A stretch of DNA of 64,000 bases. It comes from Streptomyces sp. NBC_00708 (GTDB lineage: Bacteria; Actinomycetota; Actinomycetes; Streptomycetales; Streptomycetaceae). The position numbers were made by a program, and so were the translations under genes. This document shows, piece after piece, positions 22,589 to 30,741 of this stretch; the stretch's first letter is position 1, and each line of letters starts with the position of its first letter. A model generated the notes under the pieces. That model did no database searches. It saw only the letters and a list, made by a program, of their open reading frames with translations, and was not told the origin of the DNA. The DNA lies in NCBI GenBank assembly GCA_036226585.1, contig CP108997.1, positions 4,712,001-4,776,000 of the forward strand, read 5' to 3'.

Positions 22589-23515
22589 CTACCGCACCAG
22601 GCGGAGCCGTACCTCGTCCGTGTCGGATGTCCCGCGCTCCGGGGCCTCGCGTTCCGTGCTCCAGCCCGATCCGGCGGCCCACCGCCGGCCCCCGTACGCG
22701 ACCTCGTCGATGCCCAGGGCCTCCGACTGGGCCACCGCCCAGTGCGCCAGCTCCCAGCCCCGCCGCGGCACCCCGTCCCGGTCGGCACGGCGGTCCGCGC
22801 GCACGGGGACCGCGAGCGCGTCCGAGGCCGCCGGGCCCGCGGAAGGCGCCGCCCCGGCCGGCAGCACGCCCTTGCCGAACGCGTCCACCAGGGCGGCCCG
22901 CACCTTCGCGGCATCGCCCGTTCCGGCCGTGGTCCGCGGCGGCTCGCAGTCCAGCGCGCCGGGCGTGCGCCCGGTCAGCGCGGCTGCCAGCAGCGCCGCG
23001 TCCGGCTCGTGCTTCGCGTACGCCTGCGGGAAGCCGCTGCGCTGGACGCGCTGCGCGGCCTCGGTGAGCGGGAGCCGCGAGTAGCCGGGGATCTTCGCGA
23101 GGTGCGCGTAGAACTTGCCGGCCGCGTAGACCGGGTCCATGACCTGCTTCGGGGTGCCCCAGCCCTGCGAGGGCCGCTGCTGGAAAAGCCCCAGCGAATC
23201 CCGGTCCCCGTAGTCGATGTTGCGCAGCCCGGACTCCTGCAACGCCGTGGCCAGCGCGATGGTCACCGCGCGCTCCGGCATCCCGCGCGTGGTGCCGACC
23301 GCCGAGATCGTGGCGGCGTTCGCGGCCTGCTCGGGCGTCAGCCGGTACGAGCCGTCGGCCGACCGCACCGTGCACTGGTCGGACCCGCGCCCGCCCGAGA
23401 CGTACTGGACGGTCAGATAGCCGGCCACCGCCGCGAGCACGCCGACGGCCGCCACGATCCGCAGCCGACGACTGCGGCCGGGACGTCGGGGAGCAGCGGA
23501 AACGGTCTCGGGCAC
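22589..23515 (-). CDS. Membrane-anchored lysozyme-fold (transglycosylase-like) protein
   Basis: Protein of 308 aa. A basic N-terminus (RRPGRSRRLR) is followed by a membrane anchor at about 20-40. The extracytoplasmic domain has lysozyme-superfamily features: ALATALQESGLRNIDYGDRDSLGLFQQRP, where the Glu of LQESGL is the expected catalytic acid, and GWGTPKQVMDPVYAAGKFYAHL. Such proteins in Streptomyces are often labelled heavy metal transporter, which the sequence does not support. The likely role is peptidoglycan binding or cleavage, fitting the neighbouring DAP genes. It is divergent from dapE with a 35-bp gap. Confidence 0.8.
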   Translation of the reverse strand: MPETVSAAPRRPGRSRRLRIVAAVGVLAAVAGYLTVQYVSGGRGSDQCTVRSADGSYRLTPEQAANAATISAVGTTRGMPERAVTIALATALQESGLRNIDYGDRDSLGLFQQRPSQGWGTPKQVMDPVYAAGKFYAHLAKIPGYSRLPLTEAAQRVQRSGFPQAYAKHEPDAALLAAALTGRTPGALDCEPPRTTAGTGDAAKVRAALVDAFGKGVLPAGAAPSAGPAASDALAVPVRADRRADRDGVPRRGWELAHWAVAQSEALGIDEVAYGGRRWAAGSGWSTEREAPERGTSDTDEVRLRLVR

Positions 23516-23550
23516 GGGGCCACCGTACGACAGGCACTAGGCTCCTAGCC

Positions 23551-24630
23551 ATGGCCGAAAGCATGCTTGACCTCACCCTTGACGGGCCCGCCCTCACCGC
23601 CGCGCTGGTCGACTTCCCCTCGGTCAGCGGGGACGAGAAGGACCTCGCCGACGCCATCGAGTCGGCGCTGCGCGCGCTGCCGTACCTGACCGTCGAGCGG
23701 TACGGGAACAACGTCGTGGCCAGGACGGATCTCGGCCGCTCCGAACGCGTCATCCTGGCCGGGCACATCGACACCGTGCCGATCGCCGGCAACGTGCCCT
23801 CCCGGCTCGACGCGGACGGCCTCCTCTGGGGCTGCGGCACCTCCGACATGAAGTCCGGCGTCGCCGTCCAGCTGCGCATCGCCGCCACCGTGCCCGAGCC
23901 CAACCGCGACCTCACCTTCGTCTTCTACGACCAGGAGGAGGTCGCCGCCCACCTCAACGGCCTCGGCCGCATCGCCGACGCCCACCCCGACTGGCTGAAG
24001 GGCGACTTCGCCATCCTGCTGGAGGGCTCCAACGGAGAGGTCGAGGGCGGCTGCCAGGGCACCCTGCGCGTCTTCCTGCACCTGGAGGGCGAGCGGGCGC
24101 ACTCCGCGCGCAGCTGGATGGGGTCCAACGCCATCCACGCCGCGGCCCCGGTCCTCGCCCGCCTCGCCGCGTACGAACCGCGCCGGCCGGTGATCGACGG
24201 CCTGGAGTACCACGAGGGCCTGAACGCCGTACGCATCGAGGGCGGCGTCGCCAACAACGTCATCCCCGACGCCTGCACGGTCGTCGTCAACTACCGCTAC
24301 GCGCCCGACCTCGGCCAGGAGGAGGCCCTGGCCCACGTCCGCGAGGTCTTCGCGGACTGCGGCGTCGCGGAGTTCACCGTCGACGACCACTCCGGCGCGG
24401 CCATGCCCGGCCTCTCCCACCCGGCGGCCAAGGCGTTCATGGACGCGGTCGGCGGCGTCGCCCGCCCCAAGTTCGGCTGGACGGACGTGGCCCGCTTCGG
24501 CCCGCTCGGCGTCCCCGCGGTCAACTACGGCCCCGGCGACCCGGTCCTCGCCCACAAGCGCGACGAGCACGTCAAGGCCGAGCGCATCACCCACTGCGAG
24601 GAGCGCCTGCGCTCCTGGCTCACGACCTGA
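23551..24630 (+). CDS. dapE: Succinyl-diaminopimelate desuccinylase DapE
   Basis: Protein of 359 aa, M20 peptidase family. The first metal motif is GHIDTVP (about 71-77) and the second WGCGTSDMK (about 92-100). The catalytic Glu-Glu pair is in YDQEEV (about 128-133), and a dimerisation domain follows. It hydrolyses N-succinyl-LL-DAP to LL-DAP and succinate using zinc, next to DapC in the pathway. The gene order dapE then LOG-family protein matches Rv1202-Rv1205 of M. tuberculosis. The ATG at 23551 has only 35 bp of upstream spacer before the divergent gene, so promoters must overlap. Confidence 0.95.
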   Translation: MAESMLDLTLDGPALTAALVDFPSVSGDEKDLADAIESALRALPYLTVERYGNNVVARTDLGRSERVILAGHIDTVPIAGNVPSRLDADGLLWGCGTSDMKSGVAVQLRIAATVPEPNRDLTFVFYDQEEVAAHLNGLGRIADAHPDWLKGDFAILLEGSNGEVEGGCQGTLRVFLHLEGERAHSARSWMGSNAIHAAAPVLARLAAYEPRRPVIDGLEYHEGLNAVRIEGGVANNVIPDACTVVVNYRYAPDLGQEEALAHVREVFADCGVAEFTVDDHSGAAMPGLSHPAAKAFMDAVGGVARPKFGWTDVARFGPLGVPAVNYGPGDPVLAHKRDEHVKAERITHCEERLRSWLTT

Positions 24631-24727
24631 CCTCCCGCATTCCCCTGTCCGTAACCCGCGGCGATCTACGCTGGCCGGAGACGGCGGCGTCGCAGGACGT
24701 CTCCGACGTCGGCGGAGGGAGCAGGAC

Positions 24728-25513
24728 ATGGGCAACCGCGAGGACGCGCGCATCCCCGAGGGTGCGGAGATTCCAGAAGGCGCGGTACGACCCGAGGAAC
24801 AGCGCCTCGGCCCCGTGCTGCGCCGCAGGGACCAGGTACAGCCCGGCACGACCGATCAGCGGCTGCTGGACTCCGAGGACGACTCCGAGTGGGTGCACAC
24901 CGACCCGTGGCGGGTGATGCGCATCCAGTCGGAGTTCGTCGAGGGCTTCGGTGCCCTCGCCGAACTGCCGAGCGCCATCAGCGTCTTCGGCTCGGCCCGT
25001 ACGGCCGCCGGGGCGCCGGAGTACGAGGCGGGCGTACGGATCGGCCGGGCGCTGGTCGACGCGGGCTTCGCGGTCATCACCGGGGGCGGCCCGGGAGCGA
25101 TGGAGGCGGCGAACCGGGGGGCGCGCGAGGCGAAGGGGGTCTCGGTCGGCCTCGGCATCGAGCTGCCCTTCGAGTCCGGGCTCAACCCGCACGTCGACAT
25201 CGGCGTCAACTTCCGCTACTTCTTCGTCCGCAAGACGATGTTCGTGAAGTACGCCCAGGGCTTCGTCGTCCTGCCCGGCGGCCTCGGCACGCTGGACGAA
25301 CTCTTCGAGGCGCTGACCCTCGTCCAGACGGGCAAGGTCACCCGCTTCCCGATCGTCCTCTTCGGCACGGCGTACTGGGGCGGCCTGGTCGACTGGCTCC
25401 GCGACACGGTGGTGGCCCAGGGCAAGGCGTCCGAGCGGGATCTGTTGCTGTTCCACGTCACGGACGACGTGGACGAGGCGGTGGCGCTGGTGACGAAGGA
25501 GGTTGGGCGCTGA
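24728..25513 (+). CDS. LOG-family protein (TIGR00730, Rossmann fold)
   Basis: Protein of 261 aa. The N-terminal extension (about 1-65) is followed by the lysine decarboxylase-like/LOG fold, with GGGPGAMEAANRGA (about 118-131) and the signature LPGGLGTLDELFE (about 183-195). Family members hydrolyse cytokinin riboside 5'-monophosphate to free base and ribose 5-phosphate; the M. tuberculosis orthologue in this position (Rv1205) makes cytokinins. They are not lysine decarboxylases despite common labels. The ATG at 24728 follows GGAGG in GGCGGAGGGAGCAGGAC. It ends at an intergenic repeat that separates it from the convergent folP2-like gene. Confidence 0.9.
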   Translation: MGNREDARIPEGAEIPEGAVRPEEQRLGPVLRRRDQVQPGTTDQRLLDSEDDSEWVHTDPWRVMRIQSEFVEGFGALAELPSAISVFGSARTAAGAPEYEAGVRIGRALVDAGFAVITGGGPGAMEAANRGAREAKGVSVGLGIELPFESGLNPHVDIGVNFRYFFVRKTMFVKYAQGFVVLPGGLGTLDELFEALTLVQTGKVTRFPIVLFGTAYWGGLVDWLRDTVVAQGKASERDLLLFHVTDDVDEAVALVTKEVGR

Positions 25514-25685
25514 GTTCTCGGGGGCGCTGCCCCCGTACCCCCGCTCCTCAATCGCCGGAGGGGCTTGATCCGGCCGCGCGGCCACTTCAGCCTCGCCGGC
25601 GTTTGAGGCGCGGGGTCCGGGGCGGAGCCCCGGTTTCGGGAAGGGGCGGGTAGGGGAACAGGCCCGCCGCAGGCGCACCCGCCCC
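25514..25685. repeat. Streptomyces-type intergenic repeat module
   Basis: This 172-bp gap between convergent genes contains a hairpin CGGGGGC-GCT-GCCCCCG (25519-25535) and a second CCGGGGC-GGA-GCCCCGG (25617-25633), flanked by CGCCGGAGGGGCTTGAT and CGCCGGCGTTTGAGG motifs. This combination recurs in many Streptomyces intergenic regions (general knowledge). It probably acts as a bidirectional terminator. Confidence 0.6.
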
Positions 25686-26558
25686 CTACGCCAGCCCCCG
25701 CCGCGCGACCGCCGGCGCCCGCCACCCCGCGATGGACGCCACCATGTCCAGGACATCCCGCGTCTCGGCCACCTCATGCACCCGGTACACCCGTGCCCCC
25801 AGCCACGCCGACACCGCCGTCGTCGCCAGCGTCCCGAGCAACCGCTCCTTCACCGGCCGGTCCAGGGTCTCGCCCACGAAGTCCTTGTTGGAGAGCGAGA
25901 CCAGCACCGGCCACCCCGTCTCCGCCATCTCGCCGAGCCGGCGCGTCGCCTCCAGCGAGTGCCGGGTGTTCTTCCCGAAGTCGTGCCCGGGGTCGATCAT
26001 GATTCCGTCCGGCCGGACCCCCAGGGCCACGGCCCGCTCGGCCAGCCCCACGGTCAGCCGCAGGATGTCGGCCATCACGTCCTCGTACCCCACCCGGTGC
26101 GGCCGGGTCCGCGGCTCCGCGCCGCCGGCATGGGTGCACACGAGCCCCGCCCCGTACCGGGCGGCGACCTCCGCCAGCTTCGGGTCCACCCCGCCCCACG
26201 CGTCGTTCAGCACGTCCGCCCCGGCCTCGCAGACCGCCTCGCCGACCTCGTGGCGCCAGGTGTCGACGCTGATCACCACGTCAGGGTGACGGCGGCGCAC
26301 CTCGGCGACGAACCCCACCGTGCGGCGGGCCTCCTCCTCGGCGGTGACCTCCTCGCCGGGACCGGCCTTGACGCCGCCGATGTCGATGATCGCCGCGCCG
26401 TCGGCCACGGCCCGCTCGACCCGGGCGAGCGCCGGCTCGTCCTGGAAGGTGGCGCCCCGGTCGTAGAAGGAGTCGGGGGTGCGGTTCACGATCGCCATGA
26501 CCACCTGCTCGTGCGCCCCGAACTCACGCCGCCCCAGCCGGAGCACACCGCTTGCCAT
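25686..26558 (-). CDS. folP2: Dihydropteroate synthase-family protein, FolP2-like
   Basis: Protein of 290 aa with a pterin-binding TIM barrel. It shows MAIVNRTPDSFYDRG, DIGGVKAGPGEEV, ISVDTWR, LNDAWGG, MIDPGHDFGKN, SNKDFVG and YRVHEV. True DHPS has NVTPDSFSDGG, GESTRPG and SRK at the equivalent places. Here the loop 2 Ser-Thr-Arg is missing and SRK is SNK, as in mycobacterial FolP2 (Rv1207), which lacks DHPS activity. The position between LOG-family and DivIVA-domain genes also matches Rv1207. It may therefore not make folate. The ATG at 26558 follows GAAGGGACACGG. It is divergent from the DivIVA-domain gene. Confidence 0.85.
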   Translation of the reverse strand: MASGVLRLGRREFGAHEQVVMAIVNRTPDSFYDRGATFQDEPALARVERAVADGAAIIDIGGVKAGPGEEVTAEEEARRTVGFVAEVRRRHPDVVISVDTWRHEVGEAVCEAGADVLNDAWGGVDPKLAEVAARYGAGLVCTHAGGAEPRTRPHRVGYEDVMADILRLTVGLAERAVALGVRPDGIMIDPGHDFGKNTRHSLEATRRLGEMAETGWPVLVSLSNKDFVGETLDRPVKERLLGTLATTAVSAWLGARVYRVHEVAETRDVLDMVASIAGWRAPAVARRGLA

Positions 26559-26679
26559 CCGTGTCCCTTCCTGTGAATCCGGCCCCCGCATCACCCGCCG
26601 AAGCCGACAGCCGACCCTAGCTGTCAGTACCTCATGGCACGATCGGACCCGGACGAATTCCGCTCCCGGGGAGATACGC

Positions 26680-27105
26680 GTGTTCTGGTTCTTGCTGCTG
26701 GCGATGGTGGTGGTGGTTGCCGCGGTCACCCTCGCGGTGGTCGGTGGAGGCAGGAGCGCCGTCCTGCAGGACGTGGCGCCCGAGCAGCTGACCGACCCGC
26801 TGCCCGTCTCGCGCCCGGTCGGCCGGGCGGACGTCGACGCGCTCCGGCTGCCCGTGGCCCCCCGGGGCTACCGGATGGCCGACGTGGACGACGCCCTGAG
26901 CCGGCTCGGCGCCGAGCTCGCCGAGAGGGACGCGCGGATCGCGGAGCTGGAGGCGGCGCTCGCCGGTGCGCAGGCGACCCGCCCCGGCCGCCCCGACCTG
27001 CTCAAGGCCGGGCAGGACCAGCAGGACCGTCCCTGGCAGCCGCAGCGGGAGAGCGGCGGCCCGGCCGGCGAGCGGGCGGGCCACGACGAGGAGCCCGGCC
27101 GATGA
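26680..27105 (+). CDS. Small DivIVA-domain membrane protein
   Basis: Protein of 141 aa. One N-terminal membrane segment (VFWFLLLAMVVVVAAVTLAVV, starting at residue 1) is followed by a DivIVA-type motif (DALRLPVAPRGYRMADVDDALSRL) and a coiled-coil stretch (AELAERDARIAELEAAL), then a charged tail. It is the counterpart of Rv1209 in the same gene order. The GTG at 26680 is preceded by GGGGAG. Its TGA overlaps the ATG of the glycosylase gene. DivIVA-domain proteins recruit partners to curved or polar membrane; a role in polar growth is possible but not shown. Confidence 0.85.
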   Translation: MFWFLLLAMVVVVAAVTLAVVGGGRSAVLQDVAPEQLTDPLPVSRPVGRADVDALRLPVAPRGYRMADVDDALSRLGAELAERDARIAELEAALAGAQATRPGRPDLLKAGQDQQDRPWQPQRESGGPAGERAGHDEEPGR

Positions 27106-27689
27106 CCGGCGACGCCGTGGCGGCGGCGGACGGCGGACTGCGCTGCCCGTGGGGCCTGTCCACCGAGGACTACCTCTGGTACCACGACACGGAGTGGGGC
27201 CGCCCGGTCCACGGCGACGACGCCCTGTTCGAGCGGCTGTGCCTGGAGGCGTTCCAGTCCGGTCTGTCCTGGCTGACGATCCTGCGCCGCCGCGAGGGCT
27301 TCCGCAGGGCTTTCGCCGGGTTCGGCATCCCCGCGGTGGCGGCGTTCACGGAGGCGGACCGGGAGCGGCTGCTGGCCGACGAGGGCATCATCCGCAACCG
27401 CGCGAAGGTCGACGCGACCATGGCCAACGCCCGGGTGCTGGCCGGCTGGGGCCCCGGTGAGCTGGACGAGCTGATCTGGTCGTACGCCCCCGACCCGCTG
27501 GGCCGCCCGGCCCCGAAGACCCTCGGGGACGTACCGGCGGTCACCCCCGAGTCCACGGCCCTGGCGAAGGACCTGAAGAAGCGGGGGCTGCGGTTCATCG
27601 GGCCGACGACGGCCTACGCCCTGATGCAGGCGTGCGGCCTGGTGGACGACCACCTCGCCGACTGCGTCTCCCGCCCGACCCCGGTGTAG
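27102..27689 (+). CDS. tag: DNA-3-methyladenine glycosylase I
   Basis: Protein of 195 aa. It has the HhH-GPD-like Tag fold: RCPWGLSTEDYLWYHDTEWGRPVHGDDALFERLCLEAFQSGLSWLTIL, with the Cys near the N-terminus and the Trp/Tyr/Glu base-pocket residues of the family. A GLRFIGPTTAYALMQACGLVDDH segment contains the later zinc-binding His. It removes 3-methyladenine from alkylated DNA. It is translationally coupled to the DivIVA-domain gene by an ATGA overlap and corresponds to Rv1210. Confidence 0.95.
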   Translation: MTGDAVAAADGGLRCPWGLSTEDYLWYHDTEWGRPVHGDDALFERLCLEAFQSGLSWLTILRRREGFRRAFAGFGIPAVAAFTEADRERLLADEGIIRNRAKVDATMANARVLAGWGPGELDELIWSYAPDPLGRPAPKTLGDVPAVTPESTALAKDLKKRGLRFIGPTTAYALMQACGLVDDHLADCVSRPTPV

Positions 27690-27719
27690 CCGCCCGGGGC
27701 CCGGTCCGCCACACGGGTC

Positions 27720-28532
27720 CTACCGCCCGAGGTACTTCGGCTTCTCCTTGGCGAGGAACGCCCGCACCGCGATCGCGTGGTCCTCGGAGGCGCCCGCCGC
27801 GGTCTGGAGCTCGTCCTCCTTCTCCAGGGCCTCGGCCAGGGTGTGCCCGGCCCCGAAGGCGAGCGACGCCTTGAGCGCCGCGTACGCCACGGTGGGCCCG
27901 TCGGCCAGGGTGCGGGCCACGGCGGCCGCCTCGGCGGCGAGGTCGGCGGCGGGCACCAGCTTGTTGACGATGCCCAGTTCATGGGCGTCCCGCGCCGAGA
28001 TGGACCGCGGGAAGAGCAGCAGGTCCGCGGCGCGGCTCTGACCGATGAGCCGGGGCAGCGTCCAGGAGACACCCGAGTCGGCGGTCAGGGCCACCCCGGC
28101 GAACGAGGTGTTGAAGGAGGCGGTGTCGGCGGCCACCCGGTAGTCGCAGGCGAGGGCGAAGCCGAAGCCCGCGCCGGCGGCGGCGCCGTTGATCCCGGCC
28201 ACGACCGGCTTCGGCATCTCGGTGAGCGCCCGCACGATCGGGTTGTAGTGCTCCTGGACGGTGCTCAGTGCGTTGCCCCCGACCTGCTCCTGGGCCTCGG
28301 CGAGCTTGCCCAGGTGCTCCTTGAGGTCCTGCCCCACACAGAAGGCGCGCCCGCCGGCCGCGGTCAGCAGCACCGCCCGTACGCCGGTGTCGGCCGAGGC
28401 CGACCGCAGGGCGTCGCGGAGCGCGACCTTGGCCGCGGTGTTCATGGCGTTCATCGCGTCGGGGCGGTTGATCGTGATCGTCGCGAGCCCGTCGCTGATG
28501 TCGTAGAGCACCGCGTCGTCGTGATCGGCCAT
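27720..28532 (-). CDS. Enoyl-CoA hydratase/isomerase-family protein
   Basis: Protein of 270 aa with the crotonase fold: ATITINRPDAMNAMN (about 14-28), oxyanion-hole loops GRAFCVGQDLKE and INGAAAGAGFGFALACDYRVA, and a C-terminal AEALEKEDELQ segment. The second catalytic acid position (after the SF motif) carries a Thr-Ala-Asp-Ser stretch (GVALTADSGVSW), resembling PaaG/PaaB-type isomerases more than classical hydratases. It probably acts on an acyl-CoA in fatty or phenylacetic acid degradation. The ATG at 28532 is followed directly by the domain. It converges on the tag gene with a 30-bp gap. Confidence 0.88.
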   Translation of the reverse strand: MADHDDAVLYDISDGLATITINRPDAMNAMNTAAKVALRDALRSASADTGVRAVLLTAAGGRAFCVGQDLKEHLGKLAEAQEQVGGNALSTVQEHYNPIVRALTEMPKPVVAGINGAAAGAGFGFALACDYRVAADTASFNTSFAGVALTADSGVSWTLPRLIGQSRAADLLLFPRSISARDAHELGIVNKLVPAADLAAEAAAVARTLADGPTVAYAALKASLAFGAGHTLAEALEKEDELQTAAGASEDHAIAVRAFLAKEKPKYLGR

Positions 28533-28730
28533 GAATGGTCCCCTTTGCGTGTCGTTCACCAGCCCTGTCCACGCAAGCATGGCCGATTTCGCCGGAGGCG
28601 GACATGTGACCTGCGTCAAACATTTCCGGGCCGGGGAAGGGCCGAAGGGGCGGGAGTATCCCAGTGAGGTCCCCGAATTGGGTGGTTTTGAGTGAGCGCG
28701 TTGCCCAAGCGATGCAGAGCGATGTTGGTC

Positions 28731-28755
28731 ATCGGGGTCTGTGATGCGGGATAAT
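28731..28755 (+). promoter_or_regulatory. Possible promoter of the DUF3117 gene
   Basis: TTGGTC at about 28725-28730 and GATAAT at 28750-28755, 19 bp apart, resemble a housekeeping promoter about 90 bp before the start codon. The spacing is longer than ideal. The rest of the 314-bp gap (28533-28846) shows no further clear structure. Confidence 0.3.
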
Positions 28756-28846
28756 GACGTGGAAGCACTGTGTTCGATGCCGGTGAGGCAGCGCCTGTCA
28801 TGGGGCCGCCGGTTGCGATGAGCTGGTTTCAGGAAGGGGAACGAGC

Positions 28847-29014
28847 ATGGCGGCCATGAAGCCGCGGACGGGCGACGGCCCGCTCGAGGTGACAAAGGAG
28901 GGGCGGGGCATCGTCATGCGAGTTCCGCTCGAAGGCGGCGGTCGGCTTGTCGTGGAGCTGACGCCGGACGAGGCCGATGCCCTCGGCGACGCCCTCAAGC
29001 AGGTCGTCGGCTGA
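28847..29014 (+). CDS. DUF3117 small protein
   Basis: Protein of 55 aa, a short near-invariant family in actinobacteria. It begins MAAMKPRTGDGPLEVTKEGR and ends with an ELTPDEADALGDAL motif. The M. tuberculosis orthologue is Rv1211, in the same position after the glycosylase gene Rv1210. The function is unknown. The size and acidic/basic balance suggest a protein-binding factor. The ATG at 28847 is preceded by AAGGGGA. The gene ends just before a strong hairpin, so it is probably a monocistronic transcript. Confidence 0.92.
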   Translation: MAAMKPRTGDGPLEVTKEGRGIVMRVPLEGGGRLVVELTPDEADALGDALKQVVG

Positions 29015-29033
29015 GCGGAGGCGCTCACTACTT

Positions 29034-29074
29034 CACCGCTGCCCCGGCATGGTTTCCATGCCGGGGCAGCGGTG
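29034..29074. terminator. Strong terminator after DUF3117
   Basis: CACCGCTGCCCCGGCATGG and CCATGCCGGGGCAGCGGTG form a perfect 19-bp stem around TTT. It separates the DUF3117 gene from the convergent O-methyltransferase gene. Confidence 0.85.
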
Positions 29075-29137
29075 CGTCCGGGACCGGTACGGCCGCGCGC
29101 GCGGGGGTGCGGTACGCGTACGGGGGAGGCGTATGCC

Positions 29138-29803
29138 TCAGCCGCGCCGGACCGCGCAGAGCAGACCGTCGCCGACCGGCAGCAGCGTCGCCATCAGCTC
29201 CTGGCTCTCGCGGACCGCGCGCAGCAGCTCGCGGACCCGCAGCACCTCGGCGGGCTGGGCGGCCGAGTCGACCGTACGGCCGTTCGCGAAGACGCCCTCG
29301 AAGCAGACGAGACCCCCAGGTCGCAGCAGGCGCAACGATTCAGCGAGACAGTCCAGGCTCTCCATCCGGTCGCCGTCGCAGAACACGAGGTCGTAGCCGC
29401 CGTCCGCCAGCCGGGGGAGCACGTCGAGCGCGCGCCCGGGGATGAAACGGGACCGGTTGGCCGCGAAGCCGGCCGCCCGGAACGCCTCCCGGGCGAACTG
29501 CTGGCGCTCGGGCTCCGGGTCGACCGTGGTCAGTACCCCGTCCGGGCGCATGCCGTGCAGCAGATAGATGCCGGACACGCCGGTGCCGGTACCGATTTCC
29601 GCCACGGCCTTGGCGTCCGTGGTGGCAGCGAGCAGGCGCAGCGCTGCGCCGGTGCCTGGCGACACCGAGCGGAGCCCTGCCTCGCGGGCCCGGTCCCGGG
29701 CCCAGCGCAGTGCTTCGTCCTCGGCGACAAAGGCGTCGGCGAACGCCCAGCTCGTCTGCCGGTTGGCGGTAATGACCCTCTCCTGTCCCCTTAGTTGGCG
29801 CAA
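29138..29803 (-). CDS. O-methyltransferase (Rv1220c type)
   Basis: Protein of 221 aa, COMT-like Methyltransf_3 family. Motif I is [16 protein letters not shown] (about 67-82), the TTVDPEPE acidic loop follows, and [14 protein letters not shown] carries the metal/substrate Asp region. Rv1220c is the orthologue and also lies divergent to sigE. The substrate is unknown; catechol-like or other hydroxyl groups are typical of the family. The start at 29803 is nearly back-to-back with the sigE promoter region, so expression may respond to the same conditions. Confidence 0.88.
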   Translation of the reverse strand: MRQLRGQERVITANRQTSWAFADAFVAEDEALRWARDRAREAGLRSVSPGTGAALRLLAATTDAKAVAEIGTGTGVSGIYLLHGMRPDGVLTTVDPEPERQQFAREAFRAAGFAANRSRFIPGRALDVLPRLADGGYDLVFCDGDRMESLDCLAESLRLLRPGGLVCFEGVFANGRTVDSAAQPAEVLRVRELLRAVRESQELMATLLPVGDGLLCAVRRG

Positions 29804-29827
29804 CGGTGACTGTATCCGCTGGACCCG

Positions 29828-29854
29828 GGAACCCGCAGATGGGACCGGGCGTTG
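29828..29854 (+). promoter_or_regulatory. Candidate ECF sigma promoter upstream of sigE
   Basis: GGAAC (29828-29832) and CGTTG (29850-29854) with 17 bases between them match the ECF/SigE consensus (GGAAC, N16-18, CGTT/GTTG). It lies about 125 bp upstream of the sigma factor start, consistent with autoregulation. Confidence 0.55.
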
Positions 29855-29979
29855 TGAGAGGGCGGGGGAAAGCCCGTGGACCAGGCCCGCCGATCGGGTC
29901 CGGTATGCGGCGAGGTTCCGGGGAGATCCCCGGCCCCAGCTGGAAAAAGGCTTATCCGGAGCTAACGGGCGAGGTGGCT

Positions 29980-30741
29980 ATGGTAGGGGCTCCACTGGAC
30001 ACCACCAGAGCCGATAGGGGAGGTGCGGCTGCGCCTGTGGATCGGGGAGGAGTGCTGCGGCGCCTTCTCAGGTCGGCGGGTGAGCCGAAATCCGTGACCG
30101 ACATTGCTGACCGTTCTTCCAACGACTCCGCACCGACCGCGACCTTCGCCTCAGATGCGGAATCCCAGGCGTGGACCCCGCCCACATGGGAAGAGATCGT
30201 CAGCACGCACAGCGGCCGCGTCTACCGCCTCGCCTACCGGCTGACGGGAAACCAGCACGACGCGGAGGACCTCACGCAGGAGGTCTTCGTCCGCGTCTTC
30301 CGTTCGCTGTCGACCTACACGCCCGGCACCTTCGAGGGCTGGCTGCACCGCATCACGACCAACCTCTTCCTGGACATGGTCCGCCGCAAGCAGCGCATCC
30401 GCTTCGACTCCCTCGGGGACGACGCCGCCGAGCGGCTGCCCAGCCGTGAGCCGTCGCCCCAGCAGGTCTTCAACGACACCCACTTCGACGCGGACGTCCA
30501 GCAGGCGCTGGACACCCTCGCGCCCGAGTTCCGGGCCGCCGTCGTCCTCTGCGACATCGAAGGACTCTCGTACGAGGAGATCGCCGCGACGCTCGGCGTG
30601 AAGCTCGGCACGGTGCGCAGCCGTATCCACCGCGGACGCTCGCACCTGCGCAAGGCGCTGCGGCACCGCTCGCCCGAGGCGCGCGCCGAGCAGCGCTCGC
30701 TGGCGGGCGCCCTCCTGACAGGGGAGGGCGGCACGGCGTGA
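29980..30741 (+). CDS. sigE: ECF RNA polymerase sigma factor (M. tuberculosis SigE type)
   Basis: Protein of about 253 aa. An N-terminal extension (1-60) precedes sigma region 2 ([30 protein letters not shown], then [22 protein letters not shown]) and region 4 ([44 protein letters not shown]). It is the orthologue of Rv1221, not of the S. coelicolor protein named SigE. It probably directs envelope-stress promoters. ATG 29980 follows GAGG; a GTG at 30037 with AGGGGAGG upstream is an alternative. The stop overlaps the anti-sigma start, so the pair is coupled. Confidence 0.9.
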   Translation: MVGAPLDTTRADRGGAAAPVDRGGVLRRLLRSAGEPKSVTDIADRSSNDSAPTATFASDAESQAWTPPTWEEIVSTHSGRVYRLAYRLTGNQHDAEDLTQEVFVRVFRSLSTYTPGTFEGWLHRITTNLFLDMVRRKQRIRFDSLGDDAAERLPSREPSPQQVFNDTHFDADVQQALDTLAPEFRAAVVLCDIEGLSYEEIAATLGVKLGTVRSRIHRGRSHLRKALRHRSPEARAEQRSLAGALLTGEGGTA

